Assembly (NCBI GenBank): GCA_900541975.1
Contig: UQLR01000021.1
Coordinates: forward strand, 1-36,743
DNA: 36,743 bases
Origin: an uncultured Oscillospiraceae bacterium
Lineage (GTDB): Bacteria > Bacillota > Clostridia > Oscillospirales > Acutalibacteraceae
Reading direction: 5' to 3'
Of this stretch, positions 19,324 through 28,175 are shown piece by piece; positions within the stretch are counted from its first letter, which is position 1; every line of letters begins with the position of its first letter. Position numbers and translations under genes: made by a program. The notes below the pieces were generated by a model. That model was not told the origin of the DNA and made no database searches. It saw only the letters and a program-made list of their open reading frames with translations.

Positions 19324-20175
19324 ATGATGACATATAACGAACTTTACAGACAGACAAAGCAAAGTTTTACACAGGCGGGCGTTGAAAGTCCCGCCTTTGA
19401 CGCCATGTGCCTTTTACAGCATTGTTTCGGCCTGGACCGCGCAGGACTGATTCTGCATGGGAACACGCAAGTGGAGCAGCAGGAGGCGGCGCGGCTTTTA
19501 ACTCTTGTAGACCGGCGCGTGCAGGGAGAACCGCTGCAGTATATTCTTGGAAAGTGGCAGTTTATGGACCGGGAGTTTTGTGTGGGGAAGGGCGTATTGA
19601 TTCCCCGGGAAGATACGCAGGTTACAGTACTGCAGGCAGAACGGGCCGTGCAGGGAAAACCACAGGCACGGATTATGGATTTATGCGCCGGCAGCGGGAT
19701 TATTGCCATTACCCTAGCAAAGCGCTTGCCTGGCAGCCGTGTTTGGGCGTTAGAGCTTTCACCGGAGGCTTTTTTTTATCTGGAAAAAAATATAAGCCTG
19801 CATGGTGCAGGAAATGTAACGGCTGTACATGGCGATGTTTTTAAGGCCTTTCGGGATTTTACCGACAACAGCTTTGATTTGCTTGTTTCCAACCCGCCGT
19901 ATGTTTGTACAAAAACGATTGCTTCGTTGCAGCGGGAGGTACTTTACGAGCCGTCTATGGCGCTTGACGGCGGGGCGGACGGTCTTATGTTTTACAGGCG
20001 AATGATTAAAAGCTGGACTCCGCTTTTAAAGCACGGCGGGCAGATTGCTTTTGAAGTGGGAGAGGAACAGGCTTTGCCGGTGAAGGCATTGCTTTTGCAA
20101 AACGGCTATACAGACGTGCACTTTGCAAAGGATATTGCACAAACAGACCGTTGTGTAAGCGCGGTACGCGTATAG
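19324..20175 (+). CDS. prmC: Release factor glutamine methyltransferase PrmC
   Basis: PrmC (HemK) methylates the glutamine of the GGQ motif in peptide-chain release factors, using S-adenosylmethionine. In 283 residues there are an N-terminal helical domain (about 1-85), IPREDTQV, SAM motif I (MDLCAGSGIIAI) and the catalytic VSNPPYV that holds the target glutamine. It begins 7 bases after the DUF1385 stop with no strong ribosome-binding site of its own, which suggests translational coupling. Two adjacent ATG codons (19324 and 19327) are possible starts. The usual partner prfA does not follow; recA does. Confidence 0.95.
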   Translation: MMTYNELYRQTKQSFTQAGVESPAFDAMCLLQHCFGLDRAGLILHGNTQVEQQEAARLLTLVDRRVQGEPLQYILGKWQFMDREFCVGKGVLIPREDTQVTVLQAERAVQGKPQARIMDLCAGSGIIAITLAKRLPGSRVWALELSPEAFFYLEKNISLHGAGNVTAVHGDVFKAFRDFTDNSFDLLVSNPPYVCTKTIASLQREVLYEPSMALDGGADGLMFYRRMIKSWTPLLKHGGQIAFEVGEEQALPVKALLLQNGYTDVHFAKDIAQTDRCVSAVRV

Positions 20176-20221
20176 CGGGCGTATGGTAATGTCCCTGTTT
20201 TGAAACAGGAATGCAAATGTT

Positions 20222-20271
20222 CGAAAAAATGTTCTGTTTTTATTGCATTTTTCTTCTAAATCGGGTATAAT
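20222..20271 (+). promoter_or_regulatory. recA promoter with LexA/DinR-like box
   Basis: TTGCAT (20243-20248) and TATAAT (20266-20271) are 17 bases apart. Just upstream, CGAAAAAATGTTCT (20222-20235) matches the Firmicute SOS box core GAAC-N4-GTTC at seven of eight positions. This indicates SOS control of recA, recX and perhaps the genes behind them. Confidence 0.72.
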
Positions 20272-20327
20272 TTCACTTAAGTTTACAATTGGTTATGTTC
20301 CTATTTTACGTCTATCGGAGGGATTGC

Positions 20328-21470
20328 ATGATGGCAGCGGACAACAAAACCAGGGCGCTGGAAACAGCGCTTACGCAGATTGAAAAGCAATTTGGAAAAG
20401 GCGCGGTTATGCGTCTGGGGCAAAATCAGGCGATGAATGTGGGGCATGTTTCCACCGGCAGCCTTTCCCTTGATATTGCCCTGGGTATAGGCGGTCTTCC
20501 AAGGGGAAGGATTATAGAAATTTATGGACCGGAATCCTCAGGCAAAACCACGCTGTCTCTGCATTGTATTGCACAGGGACAAAAAGATGGGGGAAACGTT
20601 GCGTTCATAGATGTTGAGCATGCGCTTGACCCTGTATATGCGGCCGCTTTGGGCGTTGATGTGGATTCCCTGCTTGTTTCACAGCCGGATACAGGCGAAC
20701 AGGCGCTGGAGATTACCGAGGCGTTGGTGCGTTCCGGTGCGATTGATGTAATTGTGGTAGACTCTGTTGCGGCACTCGTCCCTAAGGCAGAGATTGAAGG
20801 TGAAATGGGCGATTCCCATGTAGGATTGCAGGCAAGGCTGATGTCTCAGGCGCTGCGCAAGCTGGCAGGCGCTATTTCAAAATCGAACTGTGTCGCGATT
20901 TTTATTAATCAGCTGCGCGAAAAGGTAGGCGTTGTCTATGGCAACCCGGAAGTTACGCCCGGCGGCAGGGCATTAAAGTTTTATTCCTCTGTGCGCATAG
21001 ATATCCGCCGTATAGAAACGCTCAAGTCAGGCGGAGAAATGATCGGGGCGCGCACAAGAGCAAAAGTTGTAAAAAACAAAATTGCGCCTCCGTTTAAAGA
21101 AGCAGAATTTGATATTATGTATGGCTATGGAATTTCCCGCGAAGGCGAACTGCTGGATTTGGCTGTAAAAACAAATGTTGTACAGAAAAGCGGCGCGTGG
21201 TTTTCTTTTGAGGGCACAAGGCTGGGCCAGGGAAGGGATAACGTAAAGATTTTCTTTAAAGAAAACCCGGACGTTGCCGCGCGTGTAGAAGCGCAGCTTA
21301 TGGAGAATTTGGATTTGCTCACAGGCAAAACAGGCACCAGTGCAAAAAATCGCCCGGCTGGCTCCGGCAGAGATATACATGCAGCGGCAAAGCCGGTGGA
21401 AGCTCCTGCACAAACGCAGTCTGCGCCTGCCGTGAGCAAGGCCAATATTGATATTTTGGTGGAAGACTGA
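20328..21470 (+). CDS. recA: Recombinase RecA
   Basis: RecA forms filaments on single-stranded DNA, drives strand exchange and triggers LexA self-cleavage. The 380 residues contain the Walker A motif [10 protein letters not shown], the [20 protein letters not shown] loop region and [11 protein letters not shown]. The C-terminal tail is Ala/Pro-rich and variable. GGAGGG at 20317-20322 fits ATG 20328 (spacing 5) or ATG 20331 (spacing 8), so the first residue is uncertain by one. No intein is present. Its stop overlaps the recX start by one base. Confidence 0.99.
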   Translation: MMAADNKTRALETALTQIEKQFGKGAVMRLGQNQAMNVGHVSTGSLSLDIALGIGGLPRGRIIEIYGPESSGKTTLSLHCIAQGQKDGGNVAFIDVEHALDPVYAAALGVDVDSLLVSQPDTGEQALEITEALVRSGAIDVIVVDSVAALVPKAEIEGEMGDSHVGLQARLMSQALRKLAGAISKSNCVAIFINQLREKVGVVYGNPEVTPGGRALKFYSSVRIDIRRIETLKSGGEMIGARTRAKVVKNKIAPPFKEAEFDIMYGYGISREGELLDLAVKTNVVQKSGAWFSFEGTRLGQGRDNVKIFFKENPDVAARVEAQLMENLDLLTGKTGTSAKNRPAGSGRDIHAAAKPVEAPAQTQSAPAVSKANIDILVED

Positions 21471-22090
21471 TGCAGATTACGCTTTTGAAACCGTGCAGGA
21501 AGTCAATGTGCGCCGTTTATATAGACGGAGAATACGCTCTGAAGCTGGATATGCAGACTTTGCAGGAAAACCATATTGCGCAGGGGGATACGCTGACAGA
21601 CGAACAGCTTAAAACACTGATTGACCAATCAGATCTGCGCCGTGCGAAGGAGAAGGCGTTGTGGCTGCTTTCGTACCGCGACCATTCCAGGAAAGAGCTG
21701 GTCGATAAAATGAAACATACCTGCTCCCAACAGGCGGCACAGGCGGCTGCCGACCGTATGGAACAGCTGGGATTGGTTGATGATCAGGCATTTGCAAGGC
21801 GCTATGCCCGGGAGTTAATTTACAAAAAACGTCTCGCACCCCGCGCCGCACTGTATAAAATGCGCGAAAAAGGGATTGACCGCGAGCTTGCACAGGCGGT
21901 CCTGCAGGAATGTACGGTTTCTGCAAGCGAGCAGATTCATGCGCTTTTGCGGGGGAAATATGCAGGCAAGCTGTGTGATGAAAAAAGCTGCAGGCGGACG
22001 GTGGCGGCTTTACAACGTATGGGGTATAACTGGGGCGATATACGCCCCGTGCTGGAGGAATATGTACAGGCGGATGGCCAATACGAATGA
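21470..22090 (+). CDS. recX: Regulatory protein RecX
   Basis: RecX binds RecA filaments and limits their activity. This 206-residue protein has the RecX helical-repeat patterns: ALWLLSYRDHSRKELVDKM, DQAFARRYARELI and the basic ALYKMREKGI repeat. It starts within the recA stop codon (TGATG overlap), as is usual for this pair, so translation is probably coupled. Its own stop overlaps an in-frame ATG of the next gene. Confidence 0.93.
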   Translation: MQITLLKPCRKSMCAVYIDGEYALKLDMQTLQENHIAQGDTLTDEQLKTLIDQSDLRRAKEKALWLLSYRDHSRKELVDKMKHTCSQQAAQAAADRMEQLGLVDDQAFARRYARELIYKKRLAPRAALYKMREKGIDRELAQAVLQECTVSASEQIHALLRGKYAGKLCDEKSCRRTVAALQRMGYNWGDIRPVLEEYVQADGQYE

Positions 22091-22107
22091 TAAAAGGAAG
22101 AAATGGA

Positions 22108-23457
22108 ATGTCTTATAGGATTGGGATTGTCAGTTTGGGTTGTGCAAAAAACAGGGTGGATGCGGAAATGATGCTGTTTACCCTGAAAAATGCGGGATAC
22201 CAGATTGTTGATGACCCCGCTGCGGCAGATGCTGTGATTGTCAACACCTGCGGTTTTATTGAAGCGGCTAAGCAGGAGAGCATAGATGAAATTTTGGAGC
22301 TTGCGCAGTTAAAGAAGAAAGGCCGGATTCAGGCAATTGTTGTTACAGGCTGTCTTTCACAGCGTTATCAGGAGCAAGTTATGCAGCAGCTGTACGAGGT
22401 AGACGCCGTTGTGGGGATTGGCGCAAATGCATCAATTGCGCAAATTGTAGAGGATTGTCTAAATGGGAAGAAAGTAGAGTGTTTTCCTGATAAATTGCGG
22501 ATGCCGCTTTCGGGTGGACGGCTGCAAAGCACGCCGCCTTATTATGCGTATTTGAAGGTAGCCGACGGCTGCGACAATTGCTGCAGCTATTGTGCGATTC
22601 CACTGATCCGCGGTAAATTCAGAAGCCGGCCTGTGGAGGAGATTGTGCAGGAGGCCAAAACGTTTGCCGCTTGTGGTGTAAAGGAACTGATTGTGATTGC
22701 ACAGGACACAACGCGCTATGGTGAGGATTTATACGGCACGCTGATGTTGCCAGCACTTTTGCAGGAATTGTGCAAGATCGACGGCGTTCGCTGGATTCGC
22801 CTTTTATATTGCTATCCGGACAGAATTACAGACGAGCTTTTGCACCTGATCGCAAAGGAAGAGAAGATTGTAAAATATCTGGATTTGCCGCTGCAGCATT
22901 GCAGCGCAGATATTTTAAAAGCGATGAACCGCAGGGGCGACCGTGAAAGCCTTACTGCACTGATACGGAAAATCCGGCATACCGTGCCGGGGATTGTTCT
23001 GCGTACGACGCTGATCACGGGTTTTCCCGGTGAAACACAGCAAGATTTTGAGGAGCTGTCTGCCTTTGTGAATGAAATTGGTTTTGAGCGCTTGGGCTGT
23101 TTTGCCTATTCACAGGAGGAGGACACGCCGGCTGCAGCGTTTGCAGGCCAGATTGATGAAAAAATTAAAAACCGCCGGCAGGAAATTATTATGGAACAGC
23201 AGCATACAATTATGGAGAGGTATTGTCAAGGCCTACTTTCCAGAACACTGGATGTTTTGGTGGAAGGATTTGACCGTTACGCGGAATGCTTTTTTGGCCG
23301 GTCTGCAGCAGATGCACCCGATGTGGATGGAAAGGTGTTCTTTACCTGCAACGAAAGCAAGCCGAAACCGGGGCAGTTTGTAAAGGTACGGATTTGTGAT
23401 TATCTGGATTGCGACCCAATCGGGGAGCTGGTACAGAAAGACGGCGTGCTGACGTAA
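22108..23457 (+). CDS. rimO: Ribosomal protein uS12 methylthiotransferase RimO
   Basis: RimO is a radical-SAM enzyme that adds a methylthio group to the conserved aspartate of ribosomal protein S12. Of 449 residues, the N-terminal UPF0004 domain supplies three cysteines (SLGCAKNR, NTCGFI, VTGCLSQRY). The radical-SAM cluster is CDNCCSYC, which satisfies CxxxCxxC and has one extra Cys. A TRAM domain closes the protein. The segment CAIPLIRGKFRSR separates RimO from MiaB. ATG 22108 is chosen since AAAGGAAG precedes it by 8 bases and the protein then begins MSYRIGIVSLGC. ATG 22087 overlaps the recX stop and would add seven residues. Confidence 0.95.
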   Translation: MSYRIGIVSLGCAKNRVDAEMMLFTLKNAGYQIVDDPAAADAVIVNTCGFIEAAKQESIDEILELAQLKKKGRIQAIVVTGCLSQRYQEQVMQQLYEVDAVVGIGANASIAQIVEDCLNGKKVECFPDKLRMPLSGGRLQSTPPYYAYLKVADGCDNCCSYCAIPLIRGKFRSRPVEEIVQEAKTFAACGVKELIVIAQDTTRYGEDLYGTLMLPALLQELCKIDGVRWIRLLYCYPDRITDELLHLIAKEEKIVKYLDLPLQHCSADILKAMNRRGDRESLTALIRKIRHTVPGIVLRTTLITGFPGETQQDFEELSAFVNEIGFERLGCFAYSQEEDTPAAAFAGQIDEKIKNRRQEIIMEQQHTIMERYCQGLLSRTLDVLVEGFDRYAECFFGRSAADAPDVDGKVFFTCNESKPKPGQFVKVRICDYLDCDPIGELVQKDGVLT

Positions 23458-23484
23458 AATTTTAACGGGGGTGGCGTATAGAAA

Positions 23485-24072
23485 ATGAACACTCCAAATA
23501 AGCTTACAATATTAAGGATTCTTTTGGTGCCGCTTTTTGTGGCGGCGCTGCTGCTTGCAGTAATTCCCCACCATTTTTTGATTGCAGGACTGATTTTTGG
23601 CGTTGCGTCTCTGACGGACCTGCTTGATGGAAAGCTGGCAAGAAAGCGCGACCAAATCACCGATTTTGGCAAGTTTGCCGATCCTTTGGCAGACAAGATT
23701 CTTGTGATTTCTGCATTGATATGCTTTGTGCAGCTTGGAATTATAGGCGCCGTTCCGGTTATTGTTTTGCTTTTCAGGGAATTTGCCGTGACCTCTATCC
23801 GGCTAGTAGCTGCAAGCAACGGGAAGGTTGTTGCAGCCAATTTGTGGGGTAAAGCAAAAACTGTCAGCCAGATTATAGCGGTAGTCTGCGTGTTTATTTT
23901 GCAGTATATTTTGGAGCTTGCCGATATGGGCGCTTTTTTCATTTCCCCCGCTGTGAAAACGGCCTTTTCCGTTACAACCGACGTACTGGTTTGGATTTCT
24001 GTTTTGCTTGCCGTGCTTTCCGGTGTGATTTATCTGTATGATAACAGAACGTGCATCAGCGGAAAAAAATGA
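23485..24072 (+). CDS. pgsA: CDP-diacylglycerol-glycerol-3-phosphate 3-phosphatidyltransferase
   Basis: PgsA makes phosphatidylglycerol phosphate, the committed step to phosphatidylglycerol and cardiolipin. The 195-residue membrane protein begins with the typical MNTPNKLTILRILLVPLF. It contains the full CDP-alcohol phosphatidyltransferase signature: DG-x2-AR-x8-G-x3-D-x3-D, written here DGKLARKRDQITDFGKFADP and then LAD. Several hydrophobic segments follow. It lies 27 bases after rimO and has GGGGGTGG upstream at a rather long distance. In Bacillus pgsA sits near cinA and recA; here recX and rimO occupy the space and no full cinA is present. Confidence 0.94.
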   Translation: MNTPNKLTILRILLVPLFVAALLLAVIPHHFLIAGLIFGVASLTDLLDGKLARKRDQITDFGKFADPLADKILVISALICFVQLGIIGAVPVIVLLFREFAVTSIRLVAASNGKVVAANLWGKAKTVSQIIAVVCVFILQYILELADMGAFFISPAVKTAFSVTTDVLVWISVLLAVLSGVIYLYDNRTCISGKK

Positions 24073-24113
24073 GGAATTTAAAAAAACAGGTTTCTTTTTT
24101 TATAAAATTGCTA

Positions 24114-24398
24114 TATAATACGGATGAATGACAAACAAATAGAAAACATGCGTTTACCGGGAGAAGTAGCAAAAAATCAACACCAGAGAGAAGCTGGCTT
24201 GTGCTGGAACCGGCTTTTGATTTGTATTTTTTGTGAAATGCACCCGTTAGCACACAGTGGGAAACAGATGTTTTGTAAGTATCGCTGTGCGGAAGTCTCC
24301 GTTAAAGGGCATATAAGGGCGCAGGCATGCCTGCGCTGAATTTGGGTGGAACCACGAACGGAAAGCTCGTCCCTGTTTTTGGGATGGGCTTATTTTTA
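24114..24398 (+). promoter_or_regulatory. T-box leader (tRNA-Cys) of cysE-cysS
   Basis: This non-coding leader has the landmarks of a T-box riboswitch in order. They are a TATAAT -10 (24114-24119, weak -35), AGTA (loop E partner, about 24166), an AGAGAGAAG purine stretch (24184-24193), a GAAATGCA specifier region with the Cys codon TGC at 24239-24241, an 18-base stem III palindrome at 24319-24336, and the T-box GGGTGGAACCACG (24344-24356). A terminator follows: GCTCGTCCC (24365-24373) pairs with GGGATGGGC (24381-24389), then TTATTTTTAT. Uncharged tRNA-Cys should stabilise the antiterminator and switch on cysteine synthesis and cysteinyl-tRNA synthetase together. Confidence 0.92.
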
Positions 24399-24442
24399 TA
24401 AAAAAGCGCAGACTTTTCTATAGAAAGGAAAGCAACACCGGT

Positions 24443-25141
24443 ATGTTTGAAATGTTAAAGCATGATTTAGATTCTATAATGAAACGCGACCCGGCAGCGC
24501 GCAGCCGTCTGGAAGTTTATTTTCTGTATTCCGGCTTTAAAGCGGTGCGCGCCTATAGAAAGGCAAACTGGTTTTACCGCCACGATATGAAGTTTATTGC
24601 GCGCTATATTTCCCAGCGCGCGCGCCATAAAACGGGCATAGAAATTCATCCCGGCGCAACAATAGGAAAAGGGTTGTTTATTGACCACGGGATGGGTGTG
24701 GTAATTGGCGAGACAACGCAGATTGGTGACAACTGCACCATTTACCAAAACGTAACGCTGGGAGGAACCGGAAAAGAGCACGGCAAACGCCACCCTACAC
24801 TGGGCAACAATGTGCTGGTGGGAGCGGGCGCCAAGGTGCTTGGCCCGTTTAAGGTGGGCGATAACGCAAGAATTGCGGCCGGTGCAGTGGTTCTGGACGA
24901 GGTGCCGGAAAATTCGACCGCTGTTGGCGTGCCGGCCCGCATTGTCCGCATAAATGGCGTTCGCAATGAAAACCTGGATCATATCCATATAGCCGACCCG
25001 GTTGCCCAGCAGCTGTGTAAACTGGAATATCTTTACACAAAGCTGCAGCGGGAATTATCGCAGCCTGCACAACGGGTGGAATCCCGCAATAAAACACAGA
25101 AACAAAACAAAAGGAGCAAAGAACCGCATGAAAATTTATAA
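24443..25141 (+). CDS. cysE: Serine O-acetyltransferase
   Basis: CysE acetylates L-serine with acetyl-CoA, the first committed step of cysteine synthesis. The 232-residue protein has an N-terminal helical region and a left-handed beta-helix of hexapeptide repeats (HPGATIGKGLFIDHGMGVVI, then the IGDNC, VLVGAGAKVLG and ARIAAGAVV turns). The catalytic His is in IDHGMG and the block GGTGKEHGKRHP is typical. The last 40 residues are polar and basic. AAAGGAAAG lies upstream. The end overlaps the cysS start by 14 bases. Control is through the T-box leader. Confidence 0.96.
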   Translation: MFEMLKHDLDSIMKRDPAARSRLEVYFLYSGFKAVRAYRKANWFYRHDMKFIARYISQRARHKTGIEIHPGATIGKGLFIDHGMGVVIGETTQIGDNCTIYQNVTLGGTGKEHGKRHPTLGNNVLVGAGAKVLGPFKVGDNARIAAGAVVLDEVPENSTAVGVPARIVRINGVRNENLDHIHIADPVAQQLCKLEYLYTKLQRELSQPAQRVESRNKTQKQNKRSKEPHENL

Positions 25142-26534
25142 TACGTTGACACGCCAAAAAGAGGAGCTGAAGCCCATTATACCCGGCCATATAAAAATTT
25201 ACGCCTGCGGGCCCACCGTATACAATTATATTCATATTGGAAATGCAAGACCGATTTGTATTTTTGATATATTGCGCCGTTACCTGGAATACCGGGGATA
25301 TCAGGTAACGTTTGTCCAGAATTTTACGGATATTGACGACAAGATTATTCAAAAGGCTGCCGAGGAGCATACGGATTATATGACGGTCGCACAGCGTTAT
25401 ATAGAGGAATATAAAAAAGATGCCCACGGCCTGGGGGTGCGTGAGGCGACGATTCATCCCAGAGCGACGGACAATATGGACGAGATTTTGGATATTGTGC
25501 AGAAGCTGGTTGACAAGGGTTATGCCTATAAAGCGGAAAACGGCGATGTGTATTTTCGGACGGAGAAATTTGCAGAGTATGGAAAGCTTTCCCACCAGCC
25601 GCTGGAGGAGCTGGAAGCAGGAGCGCGTATTTCTGTTGGAGAGGTAAAGGAAAACCCTATGGATTTTGCCGTGTGGAAAGCCGCAAAACCCGGAGAACCC
25701 ATGTGGAAGGCACCTTGGAGCAAAGGGCGACCGGGCTGGCATATTGAGTGCTCCGCCATGGCACGGCGCTATTTGGGCGATACCATTGACATTCACTGCG
25801 GCGGACAGGATTTGATTTTTCCGCACCATGAAAATGAGATTGCGCAAAGCGAATGCTGCAACGGCGTTCCATTTGCCAATTACTGGATGCACAATGGATA
25901 TATCAATGTGGATAATAAAAAAATGAGCAAGTCGCTGAATAACTTTTTTACCGTGCGCGACGTTGCGGAAAAATATGGATATGAGCCGATTCGGTATATG
26001 CTGATTTCTTCGCATTACCGCAGCCCGATCAACTACAGCGCGGAAATTATTGAACAGTGCAGAGCCTCGCTGGACCGTTTGTACAACTGTCGCGAAAACC
26101 TGGTTTTTGCCCTGGACAAAGCACAGAAAGTGCAAAAAGACGGAGATGACGTGCAGATAACGGCGCTGGGCGTTTATCGCGACAGGTTTATTGAGGCCAT
26201 GGACGACGACCTGAACACAGCCGATGCGATTGCCGCTGTGTTTGCGCTTGCAAGGGAGATCAATACAAATTTAACGGGTGCAAATACACCGTCTGAAAAG
26301 GTGTGTACGTTTGCGCTGTCTTTATTTGACGAGCTTACAGGTGTGCTGGGGCTGGTACAGAGCAGGCGGGTCCAGACGCTGGACCAGGAAATTGAAGCAC
26401 TGATCGCAAAGCGTGCGCAGGCAAGGAAGAATAAGGACTGGGCCACTGCCGACAAGATTCGGGATGAACTGAAGGCCCGGCATATTGTTCTGGAAGACAC
26501 GCCGCAGGGTGTGAAATGGCGCGTGGAGGAATAA
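25128..26534 (+). CDS. cysS: Cysteinyl-tRNA synthetase
   Basis: CysS charges tRNA-Cys. The 468 residues contain the HIGH-type signature YIHIGNARP, the zinc-ligand cysteine in YACGPTVYN, HIECSA and the HHENEIAQSE block, and KMSKS written KKMSKSLNN. The start is ATG 25128, preceded by AAAGGAG; this lies inside the 3' end of cysE, so the two are translationally linked. Grouping with cysE under one cysteine T-box is a common Firmicute arrangement. A bidirectional terminator lies about 95 bases beyond the stop. Confidence 0.97.
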   Translation: MKIYNTLTRQKEELKPIIPGHIKIYACGPTVYNYIHIGNARPICIFDILRRYLEYRGYQVTFVQNFTDIDDKIIQKAAEEHTDYMTVAQRYIEEYKKDAHGLGVREATIHPRATDNMDEILDIVQKLVDKGYAYKAENGDVYFRTEKFAEYGKLSHQPLEELEAGARISVGEVKENPMDFAVWKAAKPGEPMWKAPWSKGRPGWHIECSAMARRYLGDTIDIHCGGQDLIFPHHENEIAQSECCNGVPFANYWMHNGYINVDNKKMSKSLNNFFTVRDVAEKYGYEPIRYMLISSHYRSPINYSAEIIEQCRASLDRLYNCRENLVFALDKAQKVQKDGDDVQITALGVYRDRFIEAMDDDLNTADAIAAVFALAREINTNLTGANTPSEKVCTFALSLFDELTGVLGLVQSRRVQTLDQEIEALIAKRAQARKNKDWATADKIRDELKARHIVLEDTPQGVKWRVEE

Positions 26535-26620
26535 ATACAGCGCGCCCAAAACGGCGGCGCAGGCAGACCGCTTTAGGCCGGGTTTGCAAATGCGTGCAGG
26601 AAGAAAAAGCCTTTTACAGA

Positions 26621-26664
26621 GAAAAAGTGCGGGCAGTCTGGAAAGACTGCCCGCGTTGTTTTTG
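26621..26664. terminator. Bidirectional terminator between cysS and the PBP gene
   Basis: A perfect 11-bp GC-rich stem (26629-26639 with 26644-26654) is capped by GGAA. GTTGTTTTTG follows on the plus strand and ACTTTTTCTC on the minus strand. It serves the two convergent transcripts, cysE-cysS and FHA-SEDS/PBP. Confidence 0.92.
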
Positions 26665-26672
26665 TTTGAAGA

Positions 26673-28070
26673 TTACTCTGCGGTTCTAAGCGCCTGTGCC
26701 GCTGCTTCCATAGCGGCAACGGCAACAGGGCCCGCAGTGGAATACCCGAATTCGCCGTCTTCCACCACAACCGCAAAGGCCAGTGGCGCGTCCTCGTCGC
26801 GCGAAAAACCAACGATCCACGCGTCGTTTTTGCCGTCTTCATCGTCGGATACTTCAGCCGTGCCCGTTTTTGCGCATACCTCAAGAGAAGGGAACATGGA
26901 ATCGCCATAGTTGGAGGTAACAGTATAGCGCATCATTTCATTGAGCGTCTGCGCGGCGTTTTCGCTTAACAGCGTTTGGCCCTTGGAGGCGCCGCCCGCC
27001 CGAACGGGGGAAAAATCCGCGGAGGAAACAGAGGAAACAAAGTACGGTTCTACGGCTCTTCCGTCTGTTGCAATTGCGCTCATTAAAATGGCCATCTGCA
27101 TGGGGTTTGCAAGGTCTGTATACTGCCCAATGCCAGACCAGCCCAGTTCGTTTTCGCTGGCCTTGGAAACATCGTATTTGCCCTGGACGGTGGGGGCGTT
27201 GCCCACGTTAAAGCTGGCGTTTATGCCCATTTGCGTTGCCTGTTGTGTCATTTTGTCCTTGCCAAGCTCCACGGCGAGCTCTGCAAACACCACGTTGCAG
27301 GATTGTGCAAGGCCGTCCTGAAAGCCGATGGCACCATGGTTGGAAAGGCAGGAGATCTCTTCCCCGCCGAGCACAACGCCGCCGTTGCAGGTAAAGGTGC
27401 GTTCAAAAATGTCCGGAATATTTTCAATGGCCGCCGCAGCCGTGACAAGCTTGAAGATGGAGCCGGGCGTATAAGAGGAGGAAAGCGCGCGGTTTAAGTA
27501 AGCGCCGTTGTATTCTTCCTCGTTTTCTTCGGTGATTTCGGGCGGGTCCTGCGGGTCGTAGGTGGTGGAGCTTACGTTGCATAAAACCTCGCCTGTTTTA
27601 TAGTTGAGCACAACAATTGCGCCGCGCTTGCCGTTGAGCGCCTCGTAGGCCGCTTTGCACACGGCGCTGTCTATGGTGAGGGTAAGGTTGCCGCCACCGC
27701 GGAAGGTTTGCGGCATTTCAAGCCCCCAGATGTAATTGAAGCCTAAAAGCTCCGAACGGTACGTGCTTTGTGCCGCGGTGGAAATATTCAGGCTGTTGTC
27801 GCCTACAATGTGCAGCGTTGCAAGGCGCGTGGTGTAATCTTCGTGATAATAGCGCTGGCCGTCTATGCTTTGAGCCATAATATTGCCGTTGCGGTCAAAA
27901 ATCTTGCCGGCCTGTTCCAGACCCCCGCTGCCGGAAATATGGCCGTTGAAGTTTTGCTGGATCCAGTCGTTTGCATTTACGCAGATACGAAAAGTAAAGA
28001 GCCCAAGCCCGCCGAAAAACGCAAGCGTTATAATAAAAATGAAGATGGAGCGCGTAAATGTTTTTTTCAT
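26673..28070 (-). CDS. Class B penicillin-binding protein (PbpA-like transpeptidase)
   Basis: This 465-residue protein has an N-terminal transmembrane anchor (about 8-30) and a periplasm-side region that is short compared with PBP2/PBP3. The transpeptidase domain carries SIFK (Ser204, Lys207), SCN (257-259) and KTG (401-403). It cross-links peptidoglycan and has no glycosyltransferase domain. It resembles the PbpA/PBP2 type found beside FtsW/RodA and FHA proteins in Actinobacteria and many Clostridia. The partner SEDS glycosyltransferase is encoded 105 bases upstream on the same strand. AAAGGGGCGG precedes the ATG. The two should act as a polymerase-transpeptidase pair. Whether they serve division, elongation or sporulation cannot be told. 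Confidence 0.93.
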   Translation of the reverse strand: MKKTFTRSIFIFIITLAFFGGLGLFTFRICVNANDWIQQNFNGHISGSGGLEQAGKIFDRNGNIMAQSIDGQRYYHEDYTTRLATLHIVGDNSLNISTAAQSTYRSELLGFNYIWGLEMPQTFRGGGNLTLTIDSAVCKAAYEALNGKRGAIVVLNYKTGEVLCNVSSTTYDPQDPPEITEENEEEYNGAYLNRALSSSYTPGSIFKLVTAAAAIENIPDIFERTFTCNGGVVLGGEEISCLSNHGAIGFQDGLAQSCNVVFAELAVELGKDKMTQQATQMGINASFNVGNAPTVQGKYDVSKASENELGWSGIGQYTDLANPMQMAILMSAIATDGRAVEPYFVSSVSSADFSPVRAGGASKGQTLLSENAAQTLNEMMRYTVTSNYGDSMFPSLEVCAKTGTAEVSDDEDGKNDAWIVGFSRDEDAPLAFAVVVEDGEFGYSTAGPVAVAAMEAAAQALRTAE

Positions 28071-28175
28071 AAAGCCGCCCCTTTCTGTTGGATTGCACAG
28101 GCCCTGCGCGGGGCCTTTTTGGAAATGGGCCGGGTGTTTGGCGGCGTGCCTTGCCGGCCCTTTAGCGGTTGTTTT

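Noticed and set aside
20190..20215. Small hairpin after prmC
   Set aside because: The stem is short and no T tract follows, so it is not a convincing terminator.
24849..26135. Long minus-strand open frame of 428 codons opposite cysE and cysS
   Set aside because: It is a shadow of two clearly identified genes, has no family motif or ribosome-binding site, and lies across their junction.
28090..28140. GC-rich hairpin between the SEDS and PBP genes
   Set aside because: No T run follows on the minus strand; the pair is expected to be co-transcribed.
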